A stretch of 64,000 nucleotides of DNA, from contig DXZU01000033.1 of the NCBI GenBank assembly GCA_019419525.1, positions 1 through 64,000 on the forward strand, in the 5' to 3' direction. The notes beneath the pieces were generated by a model. The model worked only from the letters and a program-made list of their open reading frames with translations, was not told where the DNA came from and did not search any database. A program made the translations under genes and the position numbers. The first letter of the stretch is position 1. Every line of letters starts with the position of its first letter. The stretch is from Collinsella sp. GTDB taxonomy: Bacteria > Actinomycetota > Coriobacteriia > Coriobacteriales > Coriobacteriaceae. Positions 25,783-33,842 of this stretch are shown here, piece by piece.

Positions 25783-26440
25783 AGGGCTCCCAGGGGCAGG
25801 GGGCTTCGATGTGGATGTGCTCGCCGGTTACGGGATGCGTAAAGGACACGCCGTGGGCGTGGAGCATGAGGCCACAAGGACGCGGCGTCCCGTACAGGTC
25901 GTCGCCCACCAGGGGATGGCGCTCGCTCGCCAGGTGCACGCGAATCTGGTGTTTGCGGCCGGTGAGCAGCTCGACATCGATATACGAGCGCGTGGGCAGG
26001 CCGCGGCGGCTCTTAAGACGCTTGAGCACCTTCACGCGCGTTTGAGACGGCTTGCCGCTGGCGCCGACGCGCATCTTTCGGCTGTCGTGACGGTCGCGGG
26101 CGATGGGCTTGTCGATGAGCTTTTCGTTCCAGTCGATCTTGCCCTCGGCGAGCGCCAGGTAGTGCTTTTCGAACGCGTGGTCGATGATCATCTGGTCAAA
26201 GGCGGGCTGCGTCTGCTTGTCGAGTGAGAACAGCACCACGCCGGTGGTGTCACGGTCCAGGCGATTGAGCGGCTGCATGTCGGTCGCGGCAAAGCCGTCG
26301 CCCATCGCCAGCAGCAGGTCGCTGGCGTAGTCGGTAAGTGTGCGCTCGCCGGTGCCGTCACCGTGGACGATCATGCCGGCGGGCTTGTCGATGGCCATGA
26401 GCCAGGCGTCGCAGTAGAGGACTTGAGGTTCTTCGTTCAC
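25781..26440 (-). CDS. RluA-family pseudouridine synthase
   Basis: The enzyme isomerises uridine to pseudouridine in rRNA or tRNA. The 219-residue product has the motif LNRLDRDTTGVVLFS with catalytic Asp62, the opening segment AIDKPAGMIVHGDG, and the C-terminal GRKHQIRVHLA. No S4 domain is present, as in short RluA paralogs. The target base cannot be told. It lies 15 bases after the U32-family gene on the same strand, so a small RNA-modification operon is likely. Confidence 0.92.
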   Translation of the reverse strand: MNEEPQVLYCDAWLMAIDKPAGMIVHGDGTGERTLTDYASDLLLAMGDGFAATDMQPLNRLDRDTTGVVLFSLDKQTQPAFDQMIIDHAFEKHYLALAEGKIDWNEKLIDKPIARDRHDSRKMRVGASGKPSQTRVKVLKRLKSRRGLPTRSYIDVELLTGRKHQIRVHLASERHPLVGDDLYGTPRPCGLMLHAHGVSFTHPVTGEHIHIEAPCPWEP

Positions 26441-26455
26441 GTGTAAGCCTTTCGG

Positions 26456-28951
26456 TTAGCTAATTCCCACAAACATGCAGCCCGAGGTGGCGCCGCGCAG
26501 GCGGGCGGCCGGCTTGCGGCCGGCTTGAGCCGCCTCGACAGCGCGACGGACGCGAGCGACGGCACGGCCAATCTCATCGGCCTCGAGCAAGGTTCCGTCG
26601 ACCATAAGACGGCGCACGCCGGCATCGAGCAGCTGCGGAACTTGCGGCGTGAGGTCGATGGGGTAGGCGTCGTACAGGCGTGAGCGGCCGTGGATGTCGG
26701 TACGCACCGGCATGACCTTGGCGTCGATATTCTTGAGCGAGAGCTTGCGGGCACGCAGGCGGCAGTTGGCACAATCGTGGATGCAGCCGTTGGCAACCTG
26801 CAGAATGCAATGCTCGCTTGTCATGACGCGCGGGCGGCCAAAGACGGTGATGCCCAGAGCCGCGGGCGCGGCGGTGCCGAGCGAGATAATCTCGTCGAGC
26901 GTGATCTCGGGCGAGAGCCAAAACGCACCGGCTCCGCGCTCGGCAAGCGCCTCCATGCAGGGCGTGTTGTGCACCGGCAGGCAAGAGCGAATCTCGGCCG
27001 TGGCGCCAACCTGGGCGGCCAGGGCAAGCTCAGAGATGTTGCCAATAGCGACCGTGGCGCCGGCAACAACCCATGGGTCAACGCGGACGTGGTCAACGGC
27101 GCGGCAGACCTCATCGAGCACGGGTACGATGCCCTGCTCAAACGTATCGGCGGGGGAGAGCTTGGCCGCATCGAGCGCGTCGGTGGTCATGTAGATGCGC
27201 GTTGCACCCTCCGCCCGCGCTGCCTCGGCGGCCTCGAGCGAGGTGACGGTGGCGCAGATCTGCGGCTCGTCGCGGTAGTGCTCGGGCGCGGGGCGGGAAT
27301 CACTGGTGACAATCGCCGGCAGCTCGAGCGTTTTCGCGCGCTCCGCGTACGGCGCCGGAATGGCCTCTTCCAGCGCCTTGCAAGCGGCGGCGCGCACCTT
27401 ATGTACGGCGGAGAAACCCATGCCACAGCCCTCATCGAGCGCCACCTCAAAGCTCGCAGCCTCAAAGGGAGAGGAACCCATGCGGCCGACGTGCTCAACC
27501 AGATCGGACGCCTCGACCGCACGGGTCTTGGCGGCTTCGACGGTAAAGCCCGTGGCCGTGGCCGTAAGCGAAGGGTCGTCGCAGCAGGTGAGCGTAACGG
27601 TAAACGGCTCGCCCAGACGCGCCACGACGGACACATCAACAGCTCGGCGGCGCAGCACATCGCGCTTGAGCGCGGCGCCGGCGGCGTCGATGGCACGCTG
27701 ACTACGAATCACGCGGACGCGGCAGCCCTCGGGCATGCTGCGGGGTACGCGACATTCGATGACTTCACCGGCTGCGGCATCATCGGCGGCAATGGTGGTC
27801 AGGAACTGGTCAAACTCGTTATCGTGGCGAAGCTCCAGCAGGTCGCCCTTGCCCACGGGCTCAAACAGCTCAATGCGGGCGATGGCGGCGCGGCGACGGC
27901 GGTCGTCGGGCTTGAGGCCGCGCACATCGCGGTTGGCCGGGCGGCTGCCCAGCACCGTGCCCACGATCTGGCCGCGGTTGTTGGAACGCTCATAGCTCAT
28001 CATCTCGTCGCCCGAGGTGCCGTCCTGATAGGCGTGCGTAAAGTCGCGGTTAAAGCAGCGCTTGAGCTGGCGCTGGCGGGCGGCTTTCTCGTCCTTGGCA
28101 ACGGTGGTTCCGGCCAGCATGTCATCAATCTGATGACGATACACGTCGACGATGGAATACACGTAATCGGGCGCCTTCATGCGGCCCTCGAGCTTGAGCG
28201 ACGCAGCGCCGGCGTCATACAGGCGGCGAACAAGTTGTGAGGTGTTGGTGTCACGTGGGCACAGCGCGCGCTCGCGACCGGCAGGGGAGAGCGAGCGACC
28301 GTTCTCGTCGATCAGCTCGTAGGGCAAGCGGCAGGGCTGGGCGCACATGCCACGGTTGGCCGATCGTCCCGCCATGGCAAAGCTCGAAAGCAGACACAGG
28401 CCAGAGTAGCAAAAGCAGATGGCGCCATGGCTAAAGACCTCAAGGTCCACATCGGGCGCGGCATCGTGGATGGCGGCAATCTCGTCGATGGAAAGCTCGC
28501 GCGAGAGGGTCACGCGGTCGGCGCCCTGCTCGCGGCACCAAAGGGTTCCGCGGTCGTCGTGGATGTTCGCCTGGGTCGAGATATGCGTCTCGATGCCGGG
28601 CATGGTGCGCTTGACCTCAAAGAACAGGCCCCAGTCCTGGATGATGAAGGCGTCGGCGCCCAGCGTGGAGCAGCGATGGATGAGCTGCAACGCATCGCTC
28701 ATCTCGGATTCCTTGATGACGATGTTGACCGTGACGTAGACGCGCGAGCCGGCCAGGTGCGCGGCGCGGCAGGCCTGCTCAAAGGCCTCGTCGGTAAAGT
28801 TGGTGGCCTTGCGGCGTGCGTTGAAGCTGCCCATGCCGCAGTAGATGGCGTCTGCCCCGGCGGCGAGTGCGGCGGCAAAGGGCTCGGGCCCTCCGGCGGG
28901 CGCCAAAAGCTCGGGTCTGCGGTTGGTGGTTCGACTGGCGGTTGCGGTCAT
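26456..28951 (-). CDS. U32 peptidase-family protein (RlhA-like, probable RNA hydroxylation)
   Basis: The 831-residue product opens with ELLAPAGGPEPFAAALAAGADAIYCG and carries the U32 signature EVFSHGAICFCYSGLCLLSS near residue 185. A C-terminal second U32-like unit contains HCILQVANGCIHDCANC. E. coli relatives RlhA and TrhP hydroxylate 23S rRNA or tRNA pyrimidines, and protease activity is not certain for the family. The long two-part layout resembles RlhA more than short collagenase-like proteins. The pseudouridine synthase neighbour also favours an RNA-modification role. Confidence 0.88.
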   Translation of the reverse strand: MTATASRTTNRRPELLAPAGGPEPFAAALAAGADAIYCGMGSFNARRKATNFTDEAFEQACRAAHLAGSRVYVTVNIVIKESEMSDALQLIHRCSTLGADAFIIQDWGLFFEVKRTMPGIETHISTQANIHDDRGTLWCREQGADRVTLSRELSIDEIAAIHDAAPDVDLEVFSHGAICFCYSGLCLLSSFAMAGRSANRGMCAQPCRLPYELIDENGRSLSPAGRERALCPRDTNTSQLVRRLYDAGAASLKLEGRMKAPDYVYSIVDVYRHQIDDMLAGTTVAKDEKAARQRQLKRCFNRDFTHAYQDGTSGDEMMSYERSNNRGQIVGTVLGSRPANRDVRGLKPDDRRRRAAIARIELFEPVGKGDLLELRHDNEFDQFLTTIAADDAAAGEVIECRVPRSMPEGCRVRVIRSQRAIDAAGAALKRDVLRRRAVDVSVVARLGEPFTVTLTCCDDPSLTATATGFTVEAAKTRAVEASDLVEHVGRMGSSPFEAASFEVALDEGCGMGFSAVHKVRAAACKALEEAIPAPYAERAKTLELPAIVTSDSRPAPEHYRDEPQICATVTSLEAAEAARAEGATRIYMTTDALDAAKLSPADTFEQGIVPVLDEVCRAVDHVRVDPWVVAGATVAIGNISELALAAQVGATAEIRSCLPVHNTPCMEALAERGAGAFWLSPEITLDEIISLGTAAPAALGITVFGRPRVMTSEHCILQVANGCIHDCANCRLRARKLSLKNIDAKVMPVRTDIHGRSRLYDAYPIDLTPQVPQLLDAGVRRLMVDGTLLEADEIGRAVARVRRAVEAAQAGRKPAARLRGATSGCMFVGIS

Positions 28952-29249
28952 ATCCTGCCTTTCAAAATGCTCAGATACTCAAAAGTATAGTGGTGCCGTC
29001 GCGGCAGGCGATGCCCGCGTTCCAAGCGGGATAAAGTCTTCAGCAGCTTGGACTGGCTGCTCCACATGAGAACCGTTCAGCGGTCCGGGGAAACCGTTGG
29101 GCGATAAAATATTCTCGCAACGTGATAATAATCTTTCATCGCGCGGAAACCTTGAGTACTATCCCAATCAAGCGCGGTGTTCAGACCGAACTGTGCCTCC
29201 CGGTGTGAACGCCGCGCTCCCGTTCCCTTTTACTTGTAAGGAGATAAAC

Positions 29250-29627
29250 ATGAGCAAGACCGTCGTGTCTTCCGATAATGCACCCGCAGCCATCGGCCCG
29301 TATTCCCCCGGCATCCAGACCGGCAACATGGTGTTCCTGTCCGGCCAGCTGGGCATCGACCCCGCAACCGGCAAGATGCCCGAGGGCGTCGAGGCCCAGG
29401 CTAAGCAGTCCCTTGCTAACGTCGAGGCCCTGCTGACCGCTGCCGGCGCCACCTTTGCCGATGTCGTCAAGACCACAGTCTACCTGGCTGACATTGCCGA
29501 CTTCGCTGCCGTAAACGAGATCTACGCCTCCAAGTTCGAGGCCCCGTTCCCCGCGCGCAGCGCTTTCCAGGTTGCCGCTCTTCCGGCTGGCGGTCTGGTC
29601 GAGATCGAGGTCGTCGCCGCTCTCTAA
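29250..29627 (+). CDS. ridA: RidA family enamine/imine deaminase
   Basis: RidA hydrolyses reactive 2-aminoacrylate and related imines to keto acids and ammonia. The 125-residue product has the full family pattern: APAAIGPYSPGIQTGNMVFLSGQLG, a central VKTTVYLADIADFAAVNEIY and the C-terminal PARSAFQVAALPAGGLVEIEVVA with the substrate-binding Arg. ATG 29250 follows AAGGAG; the longer in-frame reading adds non-family residues. YgeX, encoded in this same region, makes 2-aminoacrylate. The 298 bases upstream hold no other gene I can support. Confidence 0.95.
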   Translation: MSKTVVSSDNAPAAIGPYSPGIQTGNMVFLSGQLGIDPATGKMPEGVEAQAKQSLANVEALLTAAGATFADVVKTTVYLADIADFAAVNEIYASKFEAPFPARSAFQVAALPAGGLVEIEVVAAL

Positions 29628-29655
29628 GGCGTTGGCCACAACTAAACATGACATG

Positions 29656-29697
29656 CAAAAAGACCCTGCAGCGCGTGCGAGCTGCAGGGTCTTTTGT
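29656..29697. terminator. Terminator after ridA
   Basis: AAAAAGACCCTGCAGC pairs with GCTGCAGGGTCTTTT around an 8-base loop. The symmetry suits both ridA and the converging regulator gene. Confidence 0.85.
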
Positions 29698-29739
29698 CAA
29701 GTGACGAATCGCTTGTGGAGCCGCGCTCCATTTTGCTCG

Positions 29740-30402
29740 TTAGCCCTCCTTGCGGACTTTTTGCAGGTAGCGGTACACGCTGGGCTCCGAGATGCCCAGC
29801 GCGGTGGCAGCGCAGGCCACGGCGCCCTTGAGCATGAACACCCCGTTGCCGTTGAGGTGGCGAATGACGTCCACGCGGTCGCTCTGACCAAGCGACGCTA
29901 CATCCAGCCCGCGCGCGCTCAGCAACTCGGCAATGCTGCGGTCGATGAGCTCCTGGGTGGACTCCGAAAGGCTTTCGACCTCGATAGGGGCGGGCTCCGT
30001 GCGCGTCGGCGCTGCGTCGAAGCACGCCATGAGCTGCTGCGCCATGGCGTTGATGGAGCGTACGGTCGAGAGGTCGGTGTTGACGCAGAGCATACCGACG
30101 ATCTCGTCATTTTCGCGGATAAAGAACGTCGCGGACTCCAACGTCTTGCCACCGGCACCGCGCCCCTCGTAGCCCGTAATAAACGGCAGGTCGCGATACT
30201 TGGGGTCGTGCATGATCTTGAGCGCCAGATCGGTGGCGGGACCGCCGACCTTGCGGCCGCTCACGATGCCGTTGCGAATATCGACGATGGCGTGGTCGGG
30301 ATCCGAGAAATCGTGCAGGACGATCTCGCTGTTCTTACCGAGTATCTGCTCCAGGAAATCGACCATCGGCAAAAAGCGACGTACGGTCTCGTTCACGGGC
30401 AA
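29740..30402 (-). CDS. YheO-family transcriptional regulator (PAS_6 plus HTH_22)
   Basis: The 220-residue protein has an N-terminal YheO-like PAS domain (VDFLEQILGKNSEIVLHDFSDPDHAIVDIRNGIVSGRK). Its C-terminal helix-turn-helix segment, about residues 175-218, reads VACAATALGISEPSVYRYLQKVRKEG. E. coli DauR, of this family, controls amino acid catabolism genes. It is divergent from the NCS2 permease gene 344 bases away and is a likely regulator of that operon. A paralog at 51164-51817 stands before ygeX. Confidence 0.88.
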   Translation of the reverse strand: MPVNETVRRFLPMVDFLEQILGKNSEIVLHDFSDPDHAIVDIRNGIVSGRKVGGPATDLALKIMHDPKYRDLPFITGYEGRGAGGKTLESATFFIRENDEIVGMLCVNTDLSTVRSINAMAQQLMACFDAAPTRTEPAPIEVESLSESTQELIDRSIAELLSARGLDVASLGQSDRVDVIRHLNGNGVFMLKGAVACAATALGISEPSVYRYLQKVRKEG

Positions 30403-30631
30403 CTCCTTTGGGTGAAATCGGAAGGTTCATAACAATTTTTTCTCATGGTAACACGCTACTCTTCATCTCGTATATCCGCAGGTACATTGCGTAATACAGA
30501 CGAACGGTAGGAATTTGGCGGTAAACGGTTGACCAAAAGAAAAGTTAGATGTTATTTTGACCAGACACTTTCCTGACCTGCGGAAATGCATTATCTCAGC
30601 TGAAGAATAGTCTGATAACAAAAAATTATTA

Positions 30632-30660
30632 TTGAGAATGAGAATCATCTTTAATACGAT
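30632..30660 (+). promoter_or_regulatory. NCS2 operon promoter overlapped by a Fur-like box
   Basis: TTGAGA (30632-30637) and TACGAT (30655-30660) are 17 bases apart. The bases GAGAATGAGAATCATCTTT, from 30634, match the classical 19-bp Fur box at 14 positions and cover the -35 and spacer. The rest of the 30403-30746 gap holds AT-rich sequence and no gene I can support. Confidence 0.5.
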
Positions 30661-30746
30661 ATGCAACGAAGGCACAACCTCAACCCCGCACTGCGTCACA
30701 ATAGAGCGTTAGATGCGAAACAACTATTTCGAGGATTGGTGGTCAA

Positions 30747-32141
30747 ATGACCCAGGAGACGGTTACGAACGGCACTGAAGCCCTGTTCACTCGTGAAGGC
30801 ATGCCTCCCGTTAAGGAAATGATCCCGTGTGCCCTTCAGCACGTACTGGCTTCGTTTGCCGGTATCATCACCCCGGCTGTCATCATGGCCGGCGTCTACG
30901 GCTTTAATAGCCAGCAGAGCACCGACATCATTCAGGTTGCGCTCATTCTTTCGGCAATCGACACGGCCCTTCAGGCCTTCGCTCCCTTCCGCCGCATCGG
31001 CGGCGGCCTGCCCATCGTCATGGGCGTCTCGTTCGCGTTCCTGCCGGCCCTGCAGGCCATGGGTGCCTCGGGCTTTAGCTTTGGTGCGCTGCTGGGCGGC
31101 GAGATTGTCGGCGGTGCCGTCGCGGTCCTCTTTGGTCTGGCCTACAGCAAGATTAAGTGGCTGTTCCCGCCCGTCGTGACCGGTACGGTCATCTTCTCCA
31201 TCGGCGTTTCGCTGTATCCCACGGCCGTCAAGTACATGGCCGGCGGCATGGGCACGCCGCTGTGGGGCACCCCGCAGGCCTGGTGCGTCGCTCTTATCAC
31301 CTTCGCAGTGGTCTTTGCGCTCGCCAACTTTGGCAAGGGCACGCTCAAGCTGGGCTCCGTGTTCTTTGGCATGATCGTTGGCATGATCGTCTCCATCCCC
31401 TTCGGCATGATCGACTTCTCCAGCGTCGCCACCGCTCAGGTCTTCGCCCTTCCCAAGCTCATGCCCTACGCGCTCGAGTTTGATCCCGAGGTCTGCATTA
31501 CCCTCGCCGTCGTGTTCCCCATGGTTGCCATCCAGGTTATCGGTGACGTCTCCGCCGCCTGCCTGGGCTCCATCGACCGTATGCCCACCGAGCGCGAGCT
31601 CTCCGGCGCTATCGTGTCCCAGGGCCTCACTTCTATGGTCGGCGGCCTGCTGGGCGGTCTTCCCACCAGCGCCCTTGGCCAGAACGTGGGCATCATCTGC
31701 TCCAACAAGGTCGTCAACAAGTGGGTCTTTGTGATCATCGCGGCCGTCTTTGCCATTGCCGGTCTGTTCCCGCAGCTCTCTGCCGTCCTTTCCGCTATCC
31801 CGCAGCCCGTCATCGGCGGCGCGACCGTCGGCGTCTTTGGCACCATCACCATGAATGGCGTGCGCATGTTCACCCGCGAGGGCCTCACGCAGCGCACTAC
31901 CACCATCGTCGGCACCTCCGTCGTCTTTGGCCTGGGTATCTGGATGGCCAGCGGTTGCCTTGCCGGCGAGGGTATGCCCGCCTGGGTGTCCACCGTCATC
32001 GGCTCCAATGCCGTAACCCCCACCGCAATCATGGCCATTGTCCTTAATCTGATCCTTCCGCAGACGCCGGTCGTGGCTCAGCACATCGATGCCGCCAAGG
32101 ACGCTGCCGTGGATCTGGTCTTGCCCGAGAGCAAGAAGTAA
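30747..32141 (+). CDS. NCS2/NAT family purine permease
   Basis: NCS2 proteins import xanthine, urate or uracil with a cation. The 464-residue product has about 12-14 predicted membrane segments, the NAT signature GQNVGIICSNK and the preceding VIGDVSAACLGS segment on transmembrane helix 8. Its place ahead of ssnA, ygfK and the xanthine dehydrogenase-like gene argues for a purine, probably xanthine or urate, rather than uracil. Substrate choice cannot be read from sequence alone. AGGATTGGTGG precedes the ATG weakly. Confidence 0.9.
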   Translation: MTQETVTNGTEALFTREGMPPVKEMIPCALQHVLASFAGIITPAVIMAGVYGFNSQQSTDIIQVALILSAIDTALQAFAPFRRIGGGLPIVMGVSFAFLPALQAMGASGFSFGALLGGEIVGGAVAVLFGLAYSKIKWLFPPVVTGTVIFSIGVSLYPTAVKYMAGGMGTPLWGTPQAWCVALITFAVVFALANFGKGTLKLGSVFFGMIVGMIVSIPFGMIDFSSVATAQVFALPKLMPYALEFDPEVCITLAVVFPMVAIQVIGDVSAACLGSIDRMPTERELSGAIVSQGLTSMVGGLLGGLPTSALGQNVGIICSNKVVNKWVFVIIAAVFAIAGLFPQLSAVLSAIPQPVIGGATVGVFGTITMNGVRMFTREGLTQRTTTIVGTSVVFGLGIWMASGCLAGEGMPAWVSTVIGSNAVTPTAIMAIVLNLILPQTPVVAQHIDAAKDAAVDLVLPESKK

Positions 32142-32157
32142 CCAATTCGGTGCTATT

Positions 32158-32189
32158 CGTCGGCGGACGTATCGCCTCGTCCGCCGACG
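32158..32189 (+). promoter_or_regulatory. GC-rich hairpin between permease and ssnA
   Basis: CGTCGGCGGACG and CGTCCGCCGACG form a perfect 12-bp stem with an 8-base loop, 17 bases after the permease stop. No T-run follows. A similar hairpin at 33710-33743 follows ssnA. Confidence 0.6.
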
Positions 32190-32337
32190 CCATGCGGCGA
32201 TAGGCCGCACTTCAAAGGGCTTGCCCCTTTGGTGAAGCGTTGACGGGAGAGGGCCCGTTTCCGGTGTAGGCCGGCGCTTCGCACTTCCGCTATGTCAGAG
32301 GTGTCAAACCCCGCCTCTGATGTTGAAGGGAGCATTC

Positions 32338-33693
32338 ATGCTTCTGGTCGCTAACGGTTCTGTCTTTACCCGCAATTCTCAGACCCCGTTCATTCCCAAC
32401 GGTGCGGTCGCCATTGACGGAGATACGATCGTCGAAGTAGGCCCCGAGCGCGAGCTCAAGGCCAAGTACCCGGATGCCGAGTACGTCGACGCCCAGGGCA
32501 ACCTCATCATGCCCGGACTCATCAACTGCCACACCCACATCTACTCGGGTCTGGCTCGCGGCCTTGCCATTAAGGGCTGCAACCCCACCAACTTCCTGGA
32601 GAATCTTGAGCAGCAGTGGTGGAAGATCGATGACAACCTGACGCTCGACGGCACCAAGGCCAGCGCCTATGCCACGATTCTTGACTCCATCCGCGATGGC
32701 GTCACAACGATCTTCGATCACCACGCGAGCTTCTGCGAGATCCCAGGCAGCCTCTTTACCATTAAGGATGCAGCTCAGGAGCTGGGCATGCGTTCGTGCC
32801 TGTGCTACGAGGTCTCCGACCGCCGCGGTCAGGAAAAATGCGACCAGGCCATTGCCGAGAACGCCGAGTTTGCCCAGTGGGCCGCCAAGGAGCGTCGCGA
32901 TAACGACAACCACATGATCGCCGCCATGTTTGGCGGTCACGCCACCTTTACGCTTTCGGACGAGACCATGGACAAGATGGCCGAGGCCAACAACGGTCTG
33001 ACCGGCTTCCACATCCATGTGTGCGAGGGCATGAATGACGTGTGGGACTCCCGCCTCAACCGCGGTGGCATCAGCCCCGTCGAGCGCCTGCTGCAGCACA
33101 ACCTGCTGGGTCCCGACACCATGCTCGGCCACTGCATCCACGTGACGCCTGCCGAGATGGATATCGTCAAGGAGTCCGGTACCTGGCTCGTCAACAACCC
33201 CGAATCCAATATGGGCAACGCCGTGGGCTGCGCCCCCGTGCTCGAGTTCTTCCGCCGCGGCATCCCCGTGTGCATGGGCACCGACGCCTACACTCACGAT
33301 ATGCTCGAGAGCCTCAAGGTCTTCCTGATCATTCAGCGCCACAACGCCGCCATGCCCAACGTGGGCTGGTGCGAGGCCATGACCATGCTGTTCGAGAACA
33401 ACGCCAAGATGGCGAGCAAGTACTTCGACCGCAAGCTCGGTGTGCTCGAGGCCGGCGCTGCCGCCGACGTCATCGTTATGGACTACAAGCCCTTTACGCC
33501 GCTGAGCGAGGAGAACATCGACGGCCACATGCTCTTTGGCATGATGGGCAAAAACTGCCGCACCACCATCATCAACGGCCGCGTCCTGTACAAGGATCGC
33601 GAGTTCGTTGGCATTGATGAGGACAAGATCAACGCGTGGACCATGGCTGAGTCCAAGAAGCTCTGGAGCACGCTCAACGATCGCGCCTACTAA
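32338..33693 (+). CDS. ssnA: Putative aminohydrolase SsnA
   Basis: SsnA belongs to the metal-dependent amidohydrolases and is a constant member of the anaerobic purine/urate degradation cluster. The 451-residue product has the metal site CHTHIYSG near residue 64, FHIHVCEG, GHCIHV and GTDAYTHD, so all ligand regions are present. ATG 32338 follows GAAGGGA; ATG 32320 is too close to it. Its exact substrate in the pathway is unsettled; deamination or ring opening of a purine intermediate is inference. Confidence 0.93.
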   Translation: MLLVANGSVFTRNSQTPFIPNGAVAIDGDTIVEVGPERELKAKYPDAEYVDAQGNLIMPGLINCHTHIYSGLARGLAIKGCNPTNFLENLEQQWWKIDDNLTLDGTKASAYATILDSIRDGVTTIFDHHASFCEIPGSLFTIKDAAQELGMRSCLCYEVSDRRGQEKCDQAIAENAEFAQWAAKERRDNDNHMIAAMFGGHATFTLSDETMDKMAEANNGLTGFHIHVCEGMNDVWDSRLNRGGISPVERLLQHNLLGPDTMLGHCIHVTPAEMDIVKESGTWLVNNPESNMGNAVGCAPVLEFFRRGIPVCMGTDAYTHDMLESLKVFLIIQRHNAAMPNVGWCEAMTMLFENNAKMASKYFDRKLGVLEAGAAADVIVMDYKPFTPLSEENIDGHMLFGMMGKNCRTTIINGRVLYKDREFVGIDEDKINAWTMAESKKLWSTLNDRAY

Positions 33694-33709
33694 TTCACAA
33701 GTAGTTTCG

Positions 33710-33743
33710 CGCGCGTCGGATGTTTCGCCGCATCCGACGCGCG
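33710..33743 (+). promoter_or_regulatory. GC-rich hairpin between ssnA and ygfK
   Basis: CGCGCGTCGGATG and CATCCGACGCGCG form a perfect 13-bp stem with an 8-base loop, 16 bases after the ssnA stop. It lacks a T-run and resembles the hairpin after the permease, which suggests mRNA stability or segmental control in the operon. Confidence 0.6.
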
Positions 33744-33842
33744 TATAGGCGGCCTCCGCGGGGTCGCCGGCGCTGTGCTAGCGCTACACCGTATTTGCGC
33801 CCGCCGCGCGGTCTCGCCGGGCGTTACAGAGAGGAGCTCACT

